Of a stretch of DNA of 64,000 nt, positions 33,047 through 45,232 are shown piece by piece. This stretch comes from Protopterus annectens (taxonomy: Eukaryota; Chordata; Ceratodontiformes; Protopteridae), in the NCBI RefSeq assembly GCF_019279795.1, contig NC_056731.1, positions 866,539,482-866,603,481 on the forward strand, written 5' to 3'. The notes beneath the pieces were generated by a model. The model saw nothing but the letters and a program-made list of their open reading frames with translations. It was not told the DNA's origin and made no database searches. The first letter of the stretch is position 1. Each line of letters opens with the position of its first letter. Made by a program: the position numbers and the translations under genes.

Positions 33047-33511
33047 GACAGGATCAAAGAACATATTAGAGATATAAAAAATAATAAAATTACTAGTCCC
33101 ATTGCTGAGCATTTTAATTCTGTACATCATGGAAATATTGTCTATTTTGGAACATGTTCCATTATATTATAATGATGTAGATAGGCAAAAAAATATGTTA
33201 AGACAAAAGGAATGCATTCTGATTATGAAATTTGGGACTTTGCAACCATATGGAATGAATAAAGAATGCAACTGGCAATGTCTTGTTTAAGACTATGACT
33301 TTAAATATATTTAGTGCATGTAATTTGATTGTTTAATTATATAATTGATTAATTACTTGTTTTTTGTATATATTGCAAGTGTTTTATGAGTTTTACTGTT
33401 TTACTCTGTAAAGGCTGTTGGCCGAGGCGCTAGAGAAAGGAATTGTTCAACGAAATAAATTTTTATTGGAAGGTAGAGCTGGGACTCACTGTTGGTCTTT
33501 GTTGTTTATAT
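33045..33511 (+). repeat. PLE-3 left pseudo-LTR
   Basis: Copy of 36651-37131 lacking 14 bp near 33137. It carries the final endonuclease codons and the AATAAATTTTTATTGG end region. A GGC-TGTTG-GCC hairpin followed by GAGGCGCTAGAG resembles the second half of a hammerhead, but the CUGANGA core reads CTGTAAA. Confidence 0.9.
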
Positions 33512-33539
33512 ATATATATTTCTTGTCTTCAGTTGTTCA

Positions 33540-34549
33540 ACTATGACAAGTGAGTCCATGTGCTCCTTTCCTAGAATATTTAGAGAGACTGGTATGGAAA
33601 TATTTAATCGGAATGGAGAAAATGCTAATCGCTCCAGCAATTTGCCTAATGACACTGGCACATTAACTGTTAAGAATGCAGTACCAGAAGCCATAGGAGA
33701 TTCAGGCTTTGGCATCATAAAAAAATGGGAAAATTCAAGGAAAAGAACGACTGCTAATCCTTTTGCTATGGTAGGCAAAAAGAATACTATCTCTGATAAT
33801 CCAGATATACAGGACTTGTGTTCTAAACTTGAAAGATTGATTTTTAAAGAAACATCTACTTTCTACAATATATTGGTAGCCTTGAAAGATATATTGAACT
33901 TGATATAACACCTAGAGGGTTGCGGTCCATCAAGAATCCATCTACACCATTCGACCTTACCAATGAAGCAGAAATTAAATTCCATGAACGATGGATAGCA
34001 GCTGCACATCGGTGTAGTTTAGAATGGGTATCAATTTTGATCGAAAGAGACAACATGAAAAAAGACCAACTTGTAGTGGAAACTAAACAAGTTTGTGAAC
34101 AACTGGTAAATATTACCTCGAATTCTACGATTGAGAATTTTCTTTCAGGTATCAATATAAAATTAAGTAATTATGAAAAAGACTTAGTAGAAAGGAAAAA
34201 ATCCAAATTAACAAGAGACATTCGAGACTACGAACACAAGAGGGCGTTCGTGTTTCCTAGCTTTCAGAGAAATAGGAGAAAGAGTGTCTCCTTTCAAAAA
34301 GGAAATCCGGCATCAGAAAAACATGCTAGTAAGAACTTCCTGTCTGGCGAGAGTGGGGCATCTTCGTGGGAAGAAGATGATAGAGAAAACTTTCCTGAAT
34401 TACCAGGTGCAGCAAACCCAGAAGTACTCCACAAAACTTATTCAGAATCGAATGGACATTATGCTAATACCAGGAAAAGGGGTTGGAACAACACAGAACG
34501 CCATAGAGACTCGGGTGATGGACAACATAAGAAAGGTAGATGGACATAA
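33540..34549 (+). pseudogene. PLE-3 N-terminal region
   Basis: Two open pieces (33540-33908 and 33920-34549) are joined by a frameshift near 33880, where the second frame reads LERYIELDITPRGLRS, the usual PLE N-terminal block. The second piece is Lys/Arg/Glu-rich and probably helical, has an FHERWIAAAHRCSLEWVSIL segment, and ends in a basic RKRGWNNTERHR tail. It overlaps the RT frame from 34284. The role is unknown, possibly nucleic-acid binding or protein interaction. Confidence 0.65.
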
Positions 34550-36074
34550 TTTACATAGTAATTATGTTGTTAATTTATCGAGTTACAAACTAGATAAAAT
34601 AGAACTATCTGTTTTAGAGAAGGGGTTAAAATTTGTACCTACTTGCATACCTAAAAAATATGAGGTTAAAACTGAATTATTCCAGCTATGTCGAAAAATG
34701 CATTTAAAGGAACATTTCTTTAGATTAAATAAAACGACTGATTCTGATGTTAACTATGATATCTCATTCTCACCAGATAGTGAAATGGAAAGTGAAGAAA
34801 GTTTTTACTCATGTGTATCAGGTAGTGAAGAGGAAAATAATGCTTATGACTTATTGAGCACTCACATGCTTAAAGATAGCAACTATTTTCTACCTCCATG
34901 TAAAAATTCTAACATATTACGATTTGAATTATTGTTAAATACAATGTTGGAAAAGGAAATAGAAGATTTTGTGAATAAAAAACATGTTTATAACTTGACA
35001 AAATTGGAATGGGAAAAATTGCAACAATTGAGTAGAAACCCTAATATAGTTTTCAAACAAGCAGATAAAGGGGGAAAACTTGTGATACTTAATTCTTGTG
35101 ACTATTATGGTATGTGCATGCAACATTTAGATAACAACACTGTATATTGCAAAACCAATATTAGTCATTTAAGGAAGGCAGAAAAGGATTTTGAGATCTT
35201 ACTACAGAAAGGTGTGAGATTACATTATCTGACTCAAATGGATATAAACCGAAAAATAAATATTAAGAACAAAAAAATTGCAAAATTCTTTTGCCTACCC
35301 AAGATTCATAAAGACCTAAACCGACCACCGGGTCGGCCCATTGTATCAGCTTTTGGTTATTTCACTTATAATCTTTGTATCATGTTACATGAAATATTGA
35401 TAAAGAAAGTCTTGCTGTTACCTTCCTATATACAGGATTCATATGATTTTTTAGGAAAGATAAAAGATATCCACTGGTGTAAAAACATGTACTTCATTAC
35501 GGTGGATGTAGTGAGTCTCTATACCAATATCTCACATATTTTGGGTTTAGAAGCTATAAAATTCTTTCTGAATGATAGCCCCAAAACATATTATATTTTG
35601 GAACTGGTGGAATTTTGTCTAATGAATAACTTTTTTGAATTTAATGGCACCCTTTATAGACAAGTTACAGGTACTGCCATGGGGGCGGCGTTTGCGCCAG
35701 CCTATGCTAACCTGTTTATGGGGCTATTTGAAAATGAACATCTTTATAGGTTGCCTTTTTTCAAAAAGAATGTTCTAAAGTATTTTAGATTTATTGATGA
35801 CCTAATTTTCATCTGTCATGGTGACCGGGATGCATCAGATAATTTCATTGATGAATTAAACAGTAACAGATTTGGCATAAAATTTAGTGATGTACAGCAG
35901 GGAAATCAGGTTAATTTTTTAGACATCTCGCTTAAGGGTAACAATGGCCTTCCAATACATACCAGCATTCATAGAAAATTTGATGAAATAAGCTGGAAAA
36001 TGTGGGGAGATAGTTGTCACCCCCCCCCCCCCATACACTGTCAGCTATCCCCTATGGTGAATTTCTTAGAATAA
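34284..36074 (+). CDS. PLE-3 reverse transcriptase ORF
   Basis: An open frame of 596 codons; the natural start is probably upstream in the other frame. Motifs in order: LEKGLKFVPT (about residue 112), FKQADKGGKLVI (about residue 256), FCLPKIHKDLNRPPGRPIVS, FITVDVVSLYTNI (block A Asp, about residue 405), TAMGAAFAPAYANL (about residue 464), FRFIDDLIF (catalytic Asp pair, about residue 503) and NFLDISL. All RT catalytic residues are present. The frame is lost at a C13 run (36020-36032) just before the RGYN linker and endonuclease, which continue in the next frame. PLE RT primes from nicked target DNA. Confidence 0.9.
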   Translation: MSPFKKEIRHQKNMLVRTSCLARVGHLRGKKMIEKTFLNYQVQQTQKYSTKLIQNRMDIMLIPGKGVGTTQNAIETRVMDNIRKVDGHNLHSNYVVNLSSYKLDKIELSVLEKGLKFVPTCIPKKYEVKTELFQLCRKMHLKEHFFRLNKTTDSDVNYDISFSPDSEMESEESFYSCVSGSEEENNAYDLLSTHMLKDSNYFLPPCKNSNILRFELLLNTMLEKEIEDFVNKKHVYNLTKLEWEKLQQLSRNPNIVFKQADKGGKLVILNSCDYYGMCMQHLDNNTVYCKTNISHLRKAEKDFEILLQKGVRLHYLTQMDINRKINIKNKKIAKFFCLPKIHKDLNRPPGRPIVSAFGYFTYNLCIMLHEILIKKVLLLPSYIQDSYDFLGKIKDIHWCKNMYFITVDVVSLYTNISHILGLEAIKFFLNDSPKTYYILELVEFCLMNNFFEFNGTLYRQVTGTAMGAAFAPAYANLFMGLFENEHLYRLPFFKKNVLKYFRFIDDLIFICHGDRDASDNFIDELNSNRFGIKFSDVQQGNQVNFLDISLKGNNGLPIHTSIHRKFDEISWKMWGDSCHPPPPIHCQLSPMVNFLE

Positions 36075-36910
36075 AAAGACTTAATTCTGATATTAATATG
36101 GCTTATAGTGAGGCATATAAAGTGGCCAAGATATTTAAAGCTAGAGGATATAACCCAGATAATGTAGAAAATAGCTTATATAGAGCTTTCAAACATAGTA
36201 AAGGCACTACTAGACAGAATGATTATGAAGGTAATAACAAATATAACACTGACCAGGAGAGAATGTTTTTTGTTACAAAGTACACTAATTTTTCTACAAT
36301 TAGTAACAAAATGATTATGGAATATTGGAATTTCATTAAGAAAGATGTAGCATCATTAAAAAATATAAAATTAATGACATCATACAAAAAAGGTAAAAGC
36401 ATACAGGATTTTTTGGTACATAGCATCTATAAAAAGCCGTGTATGAGTGGATTAAATATTGTGCAAAACTTGGGAACATTCCCTTGTGGAAAGTGCTCTA
36501 TATGCAAACATGTTGTGAATGAGGTGAATAAAATAAATGGCAAAATCTTCACTACAAGGGCTAAATATACATGTATGAGCAAGGGTGTTGTTTATGTTAT
36601 ATTTTGTGATTGCAACAAATATTATATTGGGGAAACAAAAAGAATGTTATCAGACAGGATCAAAGAACATATTAGAGATATAAAAAATAATAAAATTACT
36701 AGTCCCATTGCTGAGCATTTTAATTCTGTACATCATGGAAATATTGAAAATATAAAAGTGTCTATTTTGGAACATGTTCCATTATATTATAATGATGTAG
36801 ATAGGCAAAAAAATATGTTAAGACAAAAGGAATGCATTCTGATTATGAAATTTGGGACTTTGCAACCATATGGAATGAATAAAGAATGCAACTGGCAATG
36901 TCTTGTTTAA
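36014..36910 (+). CDS. PLE-3 GIY-YIG endonuclease ORF
   Basis: Continues the RT polyprotein in another frame after the C13 run. It begins with IPYGEFLRIKRLN and RGYNPDNV (RT tail). A CGKCSICKHV cysteine cluster follows at about residue 160, then GVVYVIFCDCNKYYIGET (GIY and YIG blocks, about residue 195), RIKEHIRDI (Arg and Glu region), PIAEHFN and LEHVPLYYN, ending WQCLV-stop. The domain looks complete. Restoring the C-run to the right length would fuse it to the RT, so the break may be recent or a sequencing slip. Confidence 0.9.
   Translation: MSPPPPHTLSAIPYGEFLRIKRLNSDINMAYSEAYKVAKIFKARGYNPDNVENSLYRAFKHSKGTTRQNDYEGNNKYNTDQERMFFVTKYTNFSTISNKMIMEYWNFIKKDVASLKNIKLMTSYKKGKSIQDFLVHSIYKKPCMSGLNIVQNLGTFPCGKCSICKHVVNEVNKINGKIFTTRAKYTCMSKGVVYVIFCDCNKYYIGETKRMLSDRIKEHIRDIKNNKITSPIAEHFNSVHHGNIENIKVSILEHVPLYYNDVDRQKNMLRQKECILIMKFGTLQPYGMNKECNWQCLV
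36020..36032. repeat. C13 homopolymer at the RT/endonuclease frameshift
   Basis: Thirteen C residues where the two PLE-3 frames meet; its length decides whether RT and endonuclease are one polyprotein. Confidence 0.95.
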
Positions 36911-37131
36911 GACTATGACTTTAAATATATTTAGTGCATGTAATTTGATTGTTTAATTATATAATTGATTAATTATTTGTTTTTTGTATATATTGCAAGT
37001 GTTTTATGAGTTTTACTGTTTTACTCTGTAAAGGCTGTTGGCCGAGGCGCTAGAGAAAGGAATTGTTCAACGAAATAAATTTTTATTGGAAGGTAGAGCT
37101 GGGACTCACTGTTGGTCTTTGTTGTTTATAT
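36651..37131 (+). repeat. PLE-3 right pseudo-LTR
   Basis: Direct copy of 33045-33511. It starts inside the endonuclease at CAGACAGGATCAAAG and runs through the 3' UTR to GTTGTTTATA. Confidence 0.9.
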
Positions 37132-37850
37132 AATAATGGTTTTATTCATCCCCAGATGATCTCTTAACATGTGACTTTGGGCTAACTTCATTACTAGGAT
37201 CCTGCTCCTGTAAGGTTTTGGTATCGTCAAGAAGAGTACCTCACTAGCACTCTTTAAGAGGAACCCGGATGACTGGATGAGAAACAGAAAACCATACCCC
37301 TGGGATCCCACCTGTGTCCCTGCTGGACAGGGAAAACAGGTGCTAACTTTGTGGGAACATGAGGGAAATTCTTGGCTGGGCTCATAAGGGCCACTGGGCC
37401 AGTAGCCTAATATCGTCCTATGAACCTATAACAATCAGTGTAGAATTTCCTCCTTGTTTTTATTTACTTCATATAACATATCTTTTAACTCAAAATTGTA
37501 ATAAAAAGTGACTGGAACATCTTGTTCACTCTGTTCTCTACAACCATAGTTATATTTTCTCTTGTTCTATGTAAAGTATTGTCTTCCCATTGCATTTATT
37601 TTAGGTTTGTGTGGCTTACCTCTAAGTCTGTTAGTTCAGGGTTGCTTTCTTCACTAAGCTGTCTTGAGGTGAAAGGTACAACATCACCTCCCAAGAGCTT
37701 CTCATGTCTTCCCCTAGAGAGCAGTTCTAGTCAAAAGTATCATTCAGCTTTAATCTTTAAGGTTATCTGAACAAGCTTCAAGAGTTTCCAGTTTCTTTAG
37801 AGATAGTTTCACATATGACAGAAATTTTCCTGTCTGTCTCAGTTTTAGCA
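37131..37850 (+). repeat. 720-bp direct repeat flanking PLE-3, right copy
   Basis: Copy of 32327-33046. It begins immediately at the PLE-3 right end and stops at AGTTTTAGCA, the same point at which the left copy meets PLE-3. Confidence 0.9.
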
Positions 37851-38029
37851 CTAACTGCCATTTTTTCCCTCTAAGGGTCTTCTCTTAAGTGCCATTCTTA
37901 TAATTTTGTCATCTTTGTTTCTGTACTAACATTTATTGTATATTCATGTGAACATCAGAGTTTTCTATCAGTTTTTGTTTAGTTTCTGTGCTGGCATGTC
38001 TTATACTAATGGATATATTAACTAAAATC

Positions 38030-38540
38030 TTGCAAAGAGGGCCATGTTCATGGTATGTGGATGGAAAAAGGCACTTCTTGTACTTCTGCATAAAGGAGGA
38101 ACCTCAGCTCTGTTTGCAATCTGTCCATAGCTGAATGTCTGCTTTATCAAAAATTGTAGAAAATGATTTTCACAACTGCCTCAACATCTGAGTAAATATG
38201 ATCTTGCTTTTTAATTTACAACTTAGTTTCAGGCTTAAGCATGACACTTGTACTGCTATACTTGATGTAGTGTACATCATGACCAAACAAATCATAACTG
38301 AATTTTTGAATCATTTGCATTTTGGATATTTCCAAAGCATTCAGTATGGTTGACAATAGTGCTTGTTGTAACCCTAGGTAATTATGGCCTTTCTCTCAGC
38401 GCCGTTAACTAGTTCAAAAGCTGACTAGAAGAAAAGCACCAGTCAGACAGATAAATAGTACCATCTTGCAGCCACCATCTGTTATTGCTGGAGTCCCACA
38501 GGGCTTGGTAGTAAGGCAGTTCTTTTTATGGTCTTTGTTC
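38030..38540 (+). pseudogene. Decayed LINE reverse transcriptase fragment
   Basis: Across frames one can read LLHKGGTSALFAI (the usual LHKKG..R.. block), a KHDTCTA..DVV..H segment, AFWIFPKHSVWLT (derived from a LDFSKAFDTV block) and VIAGVPQGLVV (38490-38515, block GVPQGS). Stops abound. It may be a remote CR1/L2-like or Rex1-like copy. The stretch 37851-38029 before it shows nothing. Confidence 0.55.
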
Positions 38541-38549
38541 ATAGATGTT

Positions 38550-39030
38550 TACTAGGCTAACAACCACAAGGGCCTTTTTAAGCATATCCATACATCCCAA
38601 ATTTCTAGCAAGTTCTAGTACCCTTAATAAGTGTAAGCAGGGGCTTGGGAGTTGAAACATTTACAGGCTGCCTATGTCCATTAGAGGCATATGTGCCAAA
38701 CCAGGGATGAATTTCCTGTTCCCCATCCAATTGTCCAAGTTGCACTTGAATTGGGTTAGGGAGGAACTCTTCTTCACATGGATGGGGAGCCTGTTCCTGA
38801 GAAGGGGTAGTCTCTGGGATACATACCTGTTTGTCTAGCAGGTCCTATTTATATCACAAGCAATGTTTAAGTCTTTAGAATGGGTAATTCTGGTGTTTGG
38901 TTTGCAGATATGCAGGAGGCCCATCAGAGTGAGGTCTGACAATGCCTTACATGCCAGGTATAGATCTCCCCTCAAGAGCCTGTAGGAGACAGAATAAAAG
39001 GATAGGGCAATTGAAGCAGTCTTTACAGGA
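38550..39030 (-). mobile_element. CR1-like LINE 3' end, minus strand
   Basis: On the minus strand this reads LYLACKALSDLTLMGLL, then INRTC, QRLPLLRNRLPIHVK and FKCNLDNWMGNRKF, the same C-terminal blocks as LINE-A and LINE-B, followed by the 3' end near 38550. One or two frame breaks. Confidence 0.75.
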
Positions 39031-40380
<1,350 letters not shown>

Positions 40381-42150
40381 TTTTTTTGTTTTGATAGGAC
40401 AGAAGTTTATTATCCAATCTTAGACCTGAATAACTTGAACAAACATATCTGGTAGATAACTTTCTTGATGCCAACCCTGCTGGGGGTCATTCTGTCACTG
40501 AACATGATGAATGCTGTTTAGCACATTGAGCTGATTGGCACAGAGAGAAAGAAAGCCCTTATTGCAATCCAGTCAACCTGAGTTCAAGTAGCAGCCTGGG
40601 TGATTAAGGAGCATTTTCTTTGTCCTGGGAGAAGAGAAGACTTCTTGTTGCTTCAGTATCAACACTGTCTTGTGGGGATGTGAATATTATGCAGCAGATA
40701 ATCAGACCCTTTACTTTATTCTGACATGCTAGTGATAATTGCCTTCATGGTGCATCAGTTGGGAGAGATATTGCTGGCTCCTGCAGTGACACAAGTGCAC
40801 ACTTTTACAACCAAGGGAGTAGAATTAGGCCCATAGAAATGCCTCATTAATAAAAGTGTCATCTGGTCATTCTCCAACCTGGGGGCAGTTGGAGTTTGAC
40901 CTTTAAGGTCAGACAGCCCCTTTTGGGGGAGGGATGTGAAGACAGACTTGCAAATTGCAGAGAGAAGGCATTCCGTAGCTCTGTGGTCATACAGAAGCTG
41001 TAAGGTAGGACAAGGCACAAAAAACCTTTATGCTTGTCTGGATAATGGTTCCCCCTGCCCAGCTGTCACCCCAGGCAGTGGATGGTCACTACTTTCTAGG
41101 GAATGAATGAGTTTCAGACCAGTAGGGAAGGAGATTATGTTTTTCAAGCAGGGAACCAAAAAGAATATTAAAAACTGCTGTTTGGTACATCATTTTCTGG
41201 GGTCCACAGGTGGTTTATTGGGTTCAGTTCAGTACAGAATGTTGCCATTTGGTCTCTTCTCTGTACCCAGAGTGTTTAGAGTGGTGCTGCCCATTGTGGT
41301 GGAGGCCTTACATAGAAAGAAAGTTCTTGTGTACCACTAACTGGATGTTGCCCTTGTTGAAAGACATCTGTTAAAATCCCTGGCTTCCGAGTTCCCATAA
41401 TTATAGGTCTGTTGTCTCTACTGACTGTTGGACAGTTTGTCTGTTCCCTTCTCAGAGGATTGATCTCATCCAGGCAGAGTCAGATAGTCTTCAGTGTTAG
41501 TCATCCCTGCCCATGAAATCATAGCTTTGGTTGCCAGGATGAGAATGCAGTAGTGAGTCCAGGCTGGGACCTTCCTGCACTTTCTGGGCCTTACAGCAGT
41601 AACATTCTTCATGATACTGTGTGCACTCCTGAGAATAATGGTGTTGAAATAGATTAAGAGATATCACTTTTGTCATGTCTGGGGTCTCGAGGTGTGGGTG
41701 ACCCCATTTAGTGTAAATGTGAGCCTTGCCTGCCTCTTTCCTATGTCTTGGTAATGAATTCTTCACCGGTAGTTTGTGGCTCTTCCATTGTTCAAGGAAA
41801 ATAAACCACTGTCCCCAGCAGGAGTCAAGAGTGTTACTTAAATGACCTGAGGTTTGAGTTCACTATTCATAATCTTGAAGGTTCTGGGAGAGGATTTGAA
41901 ACTACTGCTCAAATCTGACAACCAGCTGATGGTGTGGTAACCGAATAACGTGACTCCCACTTATACACCCACCCCATGCAGAGAGGAGATGTTGGCCTTA
42001 AACATCCAGAGAAAGGTTAATGAGTTAATGGACTTCCTTAGTTACAGTTCCTGTTTTCTAGGAGCTGAGAAAGGGAGTCTTGTTTGATCTGGATTTTTTG
42101 GGTATGAGGCACACCAGAGGTTGACCTTTTCAGCTCATGGGAAAATACAA
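40381..42150 (+). pseudogene. DIRS-6 RT relic
   Basis: YYPILDLNNLNKHI and a LNMMNAV..IELI segment (40405-40540) match the start of DIRS RT up to block A. VQYRMLPFGLFSVPRVF (about 41225) matches the FSALPFGL..APRVF block, and a VYHxLDVAL stretch follows with the catalytic Asp pair reduced to LDV. A thumb-like FLHFLGLTAV lies at about 41580. The intervening 40566-41190 is unassigned. Stops are frequent. Confidence 0.55.
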
Positions 42151-42315
42151 ATGTCCTTTTCACTTGCTGCAATATTCTTAGCCTGAGGAGTCTCCCACCT
42201 GAAGGAGACCTGACGTCGGCCAGTATACAAAAGTCTTGCACTACTGTAGGGTACGTGGGACATTGCATGTAGGCTGCTGTCTTGTGTAGGCCATAAAAGT
42301 GACATATGCATGTAC
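42151..42315. repeat. DIRS-3 left inverted terminal repeat
   Basis: Pairs with 60590-60792. Contains TGACGTCGGCC and, near 42292, CCATAAAAGTG, a CRE-like and TATA-like arrangement resembling that in DIRS-1. Confidence 0.85.
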
Positions 42316-42417
42316 CATCCTCAGAACTTTTATGCCACCTTTTAGAATGCCATTCCGACCTTCGATCTGATCATTTTAATGCTTGTGAATTCAGCCTTTT
42401 GACAAATAAGTGCCCAG

Positions 42418-43940
42418 TTGGGGAATTCTTTTCTCTTACTACGTTTTTGGTTGTCATCCAAGAAGGGCAACTGCCAGTGTGGAAGACAAATTCCACATAA
42501 GGACAGCCATGCTCAGTGTTTCTTTTGTTTAGGCCCTAATCACGACCACAAGTCCTGTAGTATTTGCCAGTCCTTCGTTCCAAAGACTCTTAGAAGTAAG
42601 CTTTCCTCTCTTGCTAAATATTTAGAGAACCAATGGCTTAAACAACTAGCTAAGCTTATGGATGGTACCTCTGGGTCCGATGCTGAGCAGATGAAACACA
42701 AGGCCAAGACTCCTCAGCCTGCGGCTTCTGCTGCACCTCTTAACATTTCTGCCGAGGTGATTATCATCACAGAGATTTGTCCAACTTCAAGCATGGATTC
42801 ACAGGCCAAGCCCAGTTCTGAGGCCGCCTTGACTTCAGCCACAAGCACGTCTGTGGAGGCCAAACAGACATCAGATCAGGATGTCATAAGGGAACCTAGG
42901 CTCGAGACTGGAGGATCCTAGGGGGATACCTCACACCTAAGCAAGAGAAGAGATACAGTCTGATACGTTTGAATGTAGGCCTTCATCCAGTCCTCCGACG
43001 TTACATAGGATCATTTCGCCTGCAAAGAAAAAAACAAAAGACTAAGCATTTTGTCCCCACCAGAGAGGCCCCTTCAGATTGGCAGGCCTTTTCTCAAAGT
43101 TTATTTCAGGCCTTCATGGCACTCAAGCTGCCTTCCTGTCAGCCAGCAGCTGCTTCCCAACCTTCTTAAAAAAGAATTGGGGACAGTGACTCATCTGATG
43201 ATTTTTTTGTCTGAGGAAGAGGAACCTCTGGATTATTCCATGCAGATCCCTCAAGGAATATGTTTCCCTTGAAGAGGAGTCAGTAGGTGCTGACTCCCCA
43301 TTGGAGGAGATATCCTTTGGTGAAACTCTCCTGAAAATGGGAGAACATTTCAAATGGGATGCTTCCCAAATTTGCGAAGTCTGAAAAGATATTATCAACT
43401 TCTACAAGTTCCTCCTGTGCATTCTGAATTTCTGGATGCTTTTTACAATGCTTCACAAACTCCAGACTCCAAGGCCCCAGCCCCGGCCCCCAAGAAGCCA
43501 GACCGCTTCTACAAGGTCCCTGAGGATTGTAAATTCCTCTTCAGGTGCCCTGCTGCAGACCCAGCAGTTATTTCTGTAACTACAGAAAAACCTTCTAGGA
43601 TGCTTCCTTCCTGTAATCTTCCATCAGACAAAGAGAGTAGAACTGAAGAGAGACTGGGTAAAAAGGTCTATACTTCAGCCACCTTGACTTTCAGGGCCAT
43701 TAATTACCAGACACCTATGACAAAGTACTCCATAGAGCTTTTGTCTCAAGCATCCAGTGACATTGCAGATCTTCCAGACTCAAACAGAAAAGCCTTGGCT
43801 CTATCTATGCTGGGAGCTTCTTCCCAGGTAGCAAAACATTCCATTAAATGCAGCTGTGATGCTGCGGAGGCTTGTGCCAGAGCAGCTGCTACTGGTTTAG
43901 TCCTTAGACGTTTTTCCTGGTTCAGGCTGTAGCCTCTCCG
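42418..43940 (+). pseudogene. DIRS-3 gag-like ORF (broken)
   Basis: The first frame (42418-42921) has the zinc cluster CFFCLGPNHDHKSCSICQSF followed by a Lys-rich and then an Ala/Ser-rich region. After frame changes, 43354-43932 carries KKPDRFYKVP, GKKVYTSATL, and the alanine-rich block ending GLVLRRFSWF. The order and blocks match DIRS-1. At least three frame breaks. Confidence 0.75.
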
Positions 43941-44446
43941 AGATGACTTCAAATCTAAATTAATGGATGCACTGCTAAACAATTCAGTCTTATTTGGTAA
44001 GGCAGCAGCCTCCTTATTTTAAATCCCTACAGAAAAAAAACAAGGAACTGAAGGAGTTAAAACACATCCTGTTTTCTCGTGTGCTCAGGTTTCACAGGAA
44101 TTTCCCGTCAAAGCCTGTTTTACTCCATAGCTGCTCTTAGCACCCCTCCAGTAAGTCTTCCAGTGGAGGCAAGAGACAACAGAAGCCCAGAAGTTCTCAG
44201 CCATCCTCACAACAAAGGCAGTCCTTGCCTGACAAAATAGGGAGTCTGTAACTACCGTGCAGATGCCCGCCTTTCCCTTCGCCAATCCATTGCTCACAGG
44301 GTCTGGGAAAGCTTTACCCAAGACAACTGGGTTCTTTCCATAATCAAAAAAGGATATTTCATGATTTGACTCTCCAGCCCCATCTTTAGGGGCATCTCTC
44401 AACTCCCCACCCCCGGGAGCAGTTACCCCTCTTCCCAAAACTCCTT

Positions 44447-45232
44447 TTGGAGCTTCAGCAACAGAGCTTCATTCAAAAGGTCCCTCAGTCTTCAAGGGGA
44501 AAGGACTTCTATTCACAAATGCTCCTGATATCCAGAAAGGATGGCTCCTGGAGACCAATACTGGATTTATCCCATCTCAACACCTTCCTAAAGGTTTCTA
44601 CCTTCAGAATGTTAACACTCCAAACAGTATTCCCCCTTATCCTTGCACAAGGATACATGGCATCTCTAGATAAAAACGATGCTTACCTTCACATCCCCAT
44701 TCACCCCAGGTTTAGGAAATTATGTTTTTATGTGGGTTCCTGGTATTTTCAGTTCTCTGCCTTGTGCTTTAGTCTTTCTACAGCACCAAGGGTATTCACA
44801 AAATGCCTGGCTCCAGTGATTATATACTTCAGACTTTTGGACATCCAGATCTTCCCGTACGTGGACGATCAGTTTTACAGGCTCCAAATTCACACACTGT
44901 ACTCCAAAACTTGGAGATCATCCTCTGGGAAACTGGGATTCAGCATCAACTACAGGAAGTCAGTCCACACTCCTTCACAGGACCACATTTTCCTGGGTTA
45001 TCAAATACAGACAGACATGAGAGTTGTCACTTCCACCTCAGAAGGTGTAGGACCTTTGGTCCTTCCTACACTCCCTTCTCCCCTTAACTCACATCACAGC
45101 CAGGAGTTCCTCAGGATTCTGGGATTCATGGCCTCTTCCATCCCCATGGTACCAATGGCAAAACTCTACATGAGGAAATCCCAGTGGTTTCTCAGATCAG
45201 TGTGGACCCAGCATTCTCACCCAGTAGAATAA
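44447..45232 (+). pseudogene. DIRS-3 reverse transcriptase
   Basis: Open for 261 codons. It has RKDGSWRPILDLSHLNTFLK, then STFRMLTLQ, SLDKNDAYLHIPI (block A; the usual LKDAY has Lys-Asn before Asp), FSALCFSLSTAPRVFTKCL (the upstream Gln is retained as YFQF), PYVDDQFYR (catalytic Asp pair) and FLRILGFMASSIPMVPMAK. It is the longest intact RT frame among the DIRS copies here, but lacks an RNase H fused in frame. Confidence 0.85.

Larger units (their letters stand above)
33045..37131 (+). mobile_element. PLE-3: nearly intact Penelope-like element with direct terminal repeats
   Basis: The terminal repeats 33045-33511 and 36651-37131 are direct. They match almost perfectly apart from a 14-bp deletion in the left copy. 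Between them lie an N-terminal region, RT and GIY-YIG endonuclease, all on the plus strand. The right repeat begins inside the endonuclease coding region, so the left repeat contains the last ~80 codons of the endonuclease, a typical PLE pseudo-LTR. The reading frame is broken only near 33880, near 34500 and at a C13 run (36020-36032). Confidence 0.9.

Noticed and set aside
33405..33445. Possible hammerhead in the PLE-3 pseudo-LTRs (also 37022-37062)
   Set aside because: The hairpin and GCGCT segment are present, but the core reads CTGTAAA and GAGG and stem I does not pair, so I do not call a ribozyme.
34284..34549. Overlap of two PLE-3 frames as a designed overlapping gene pair
   Set aside because: The overlap is explained by a frameshift in one ancestral ORF; RT homology starts only after the overlap.
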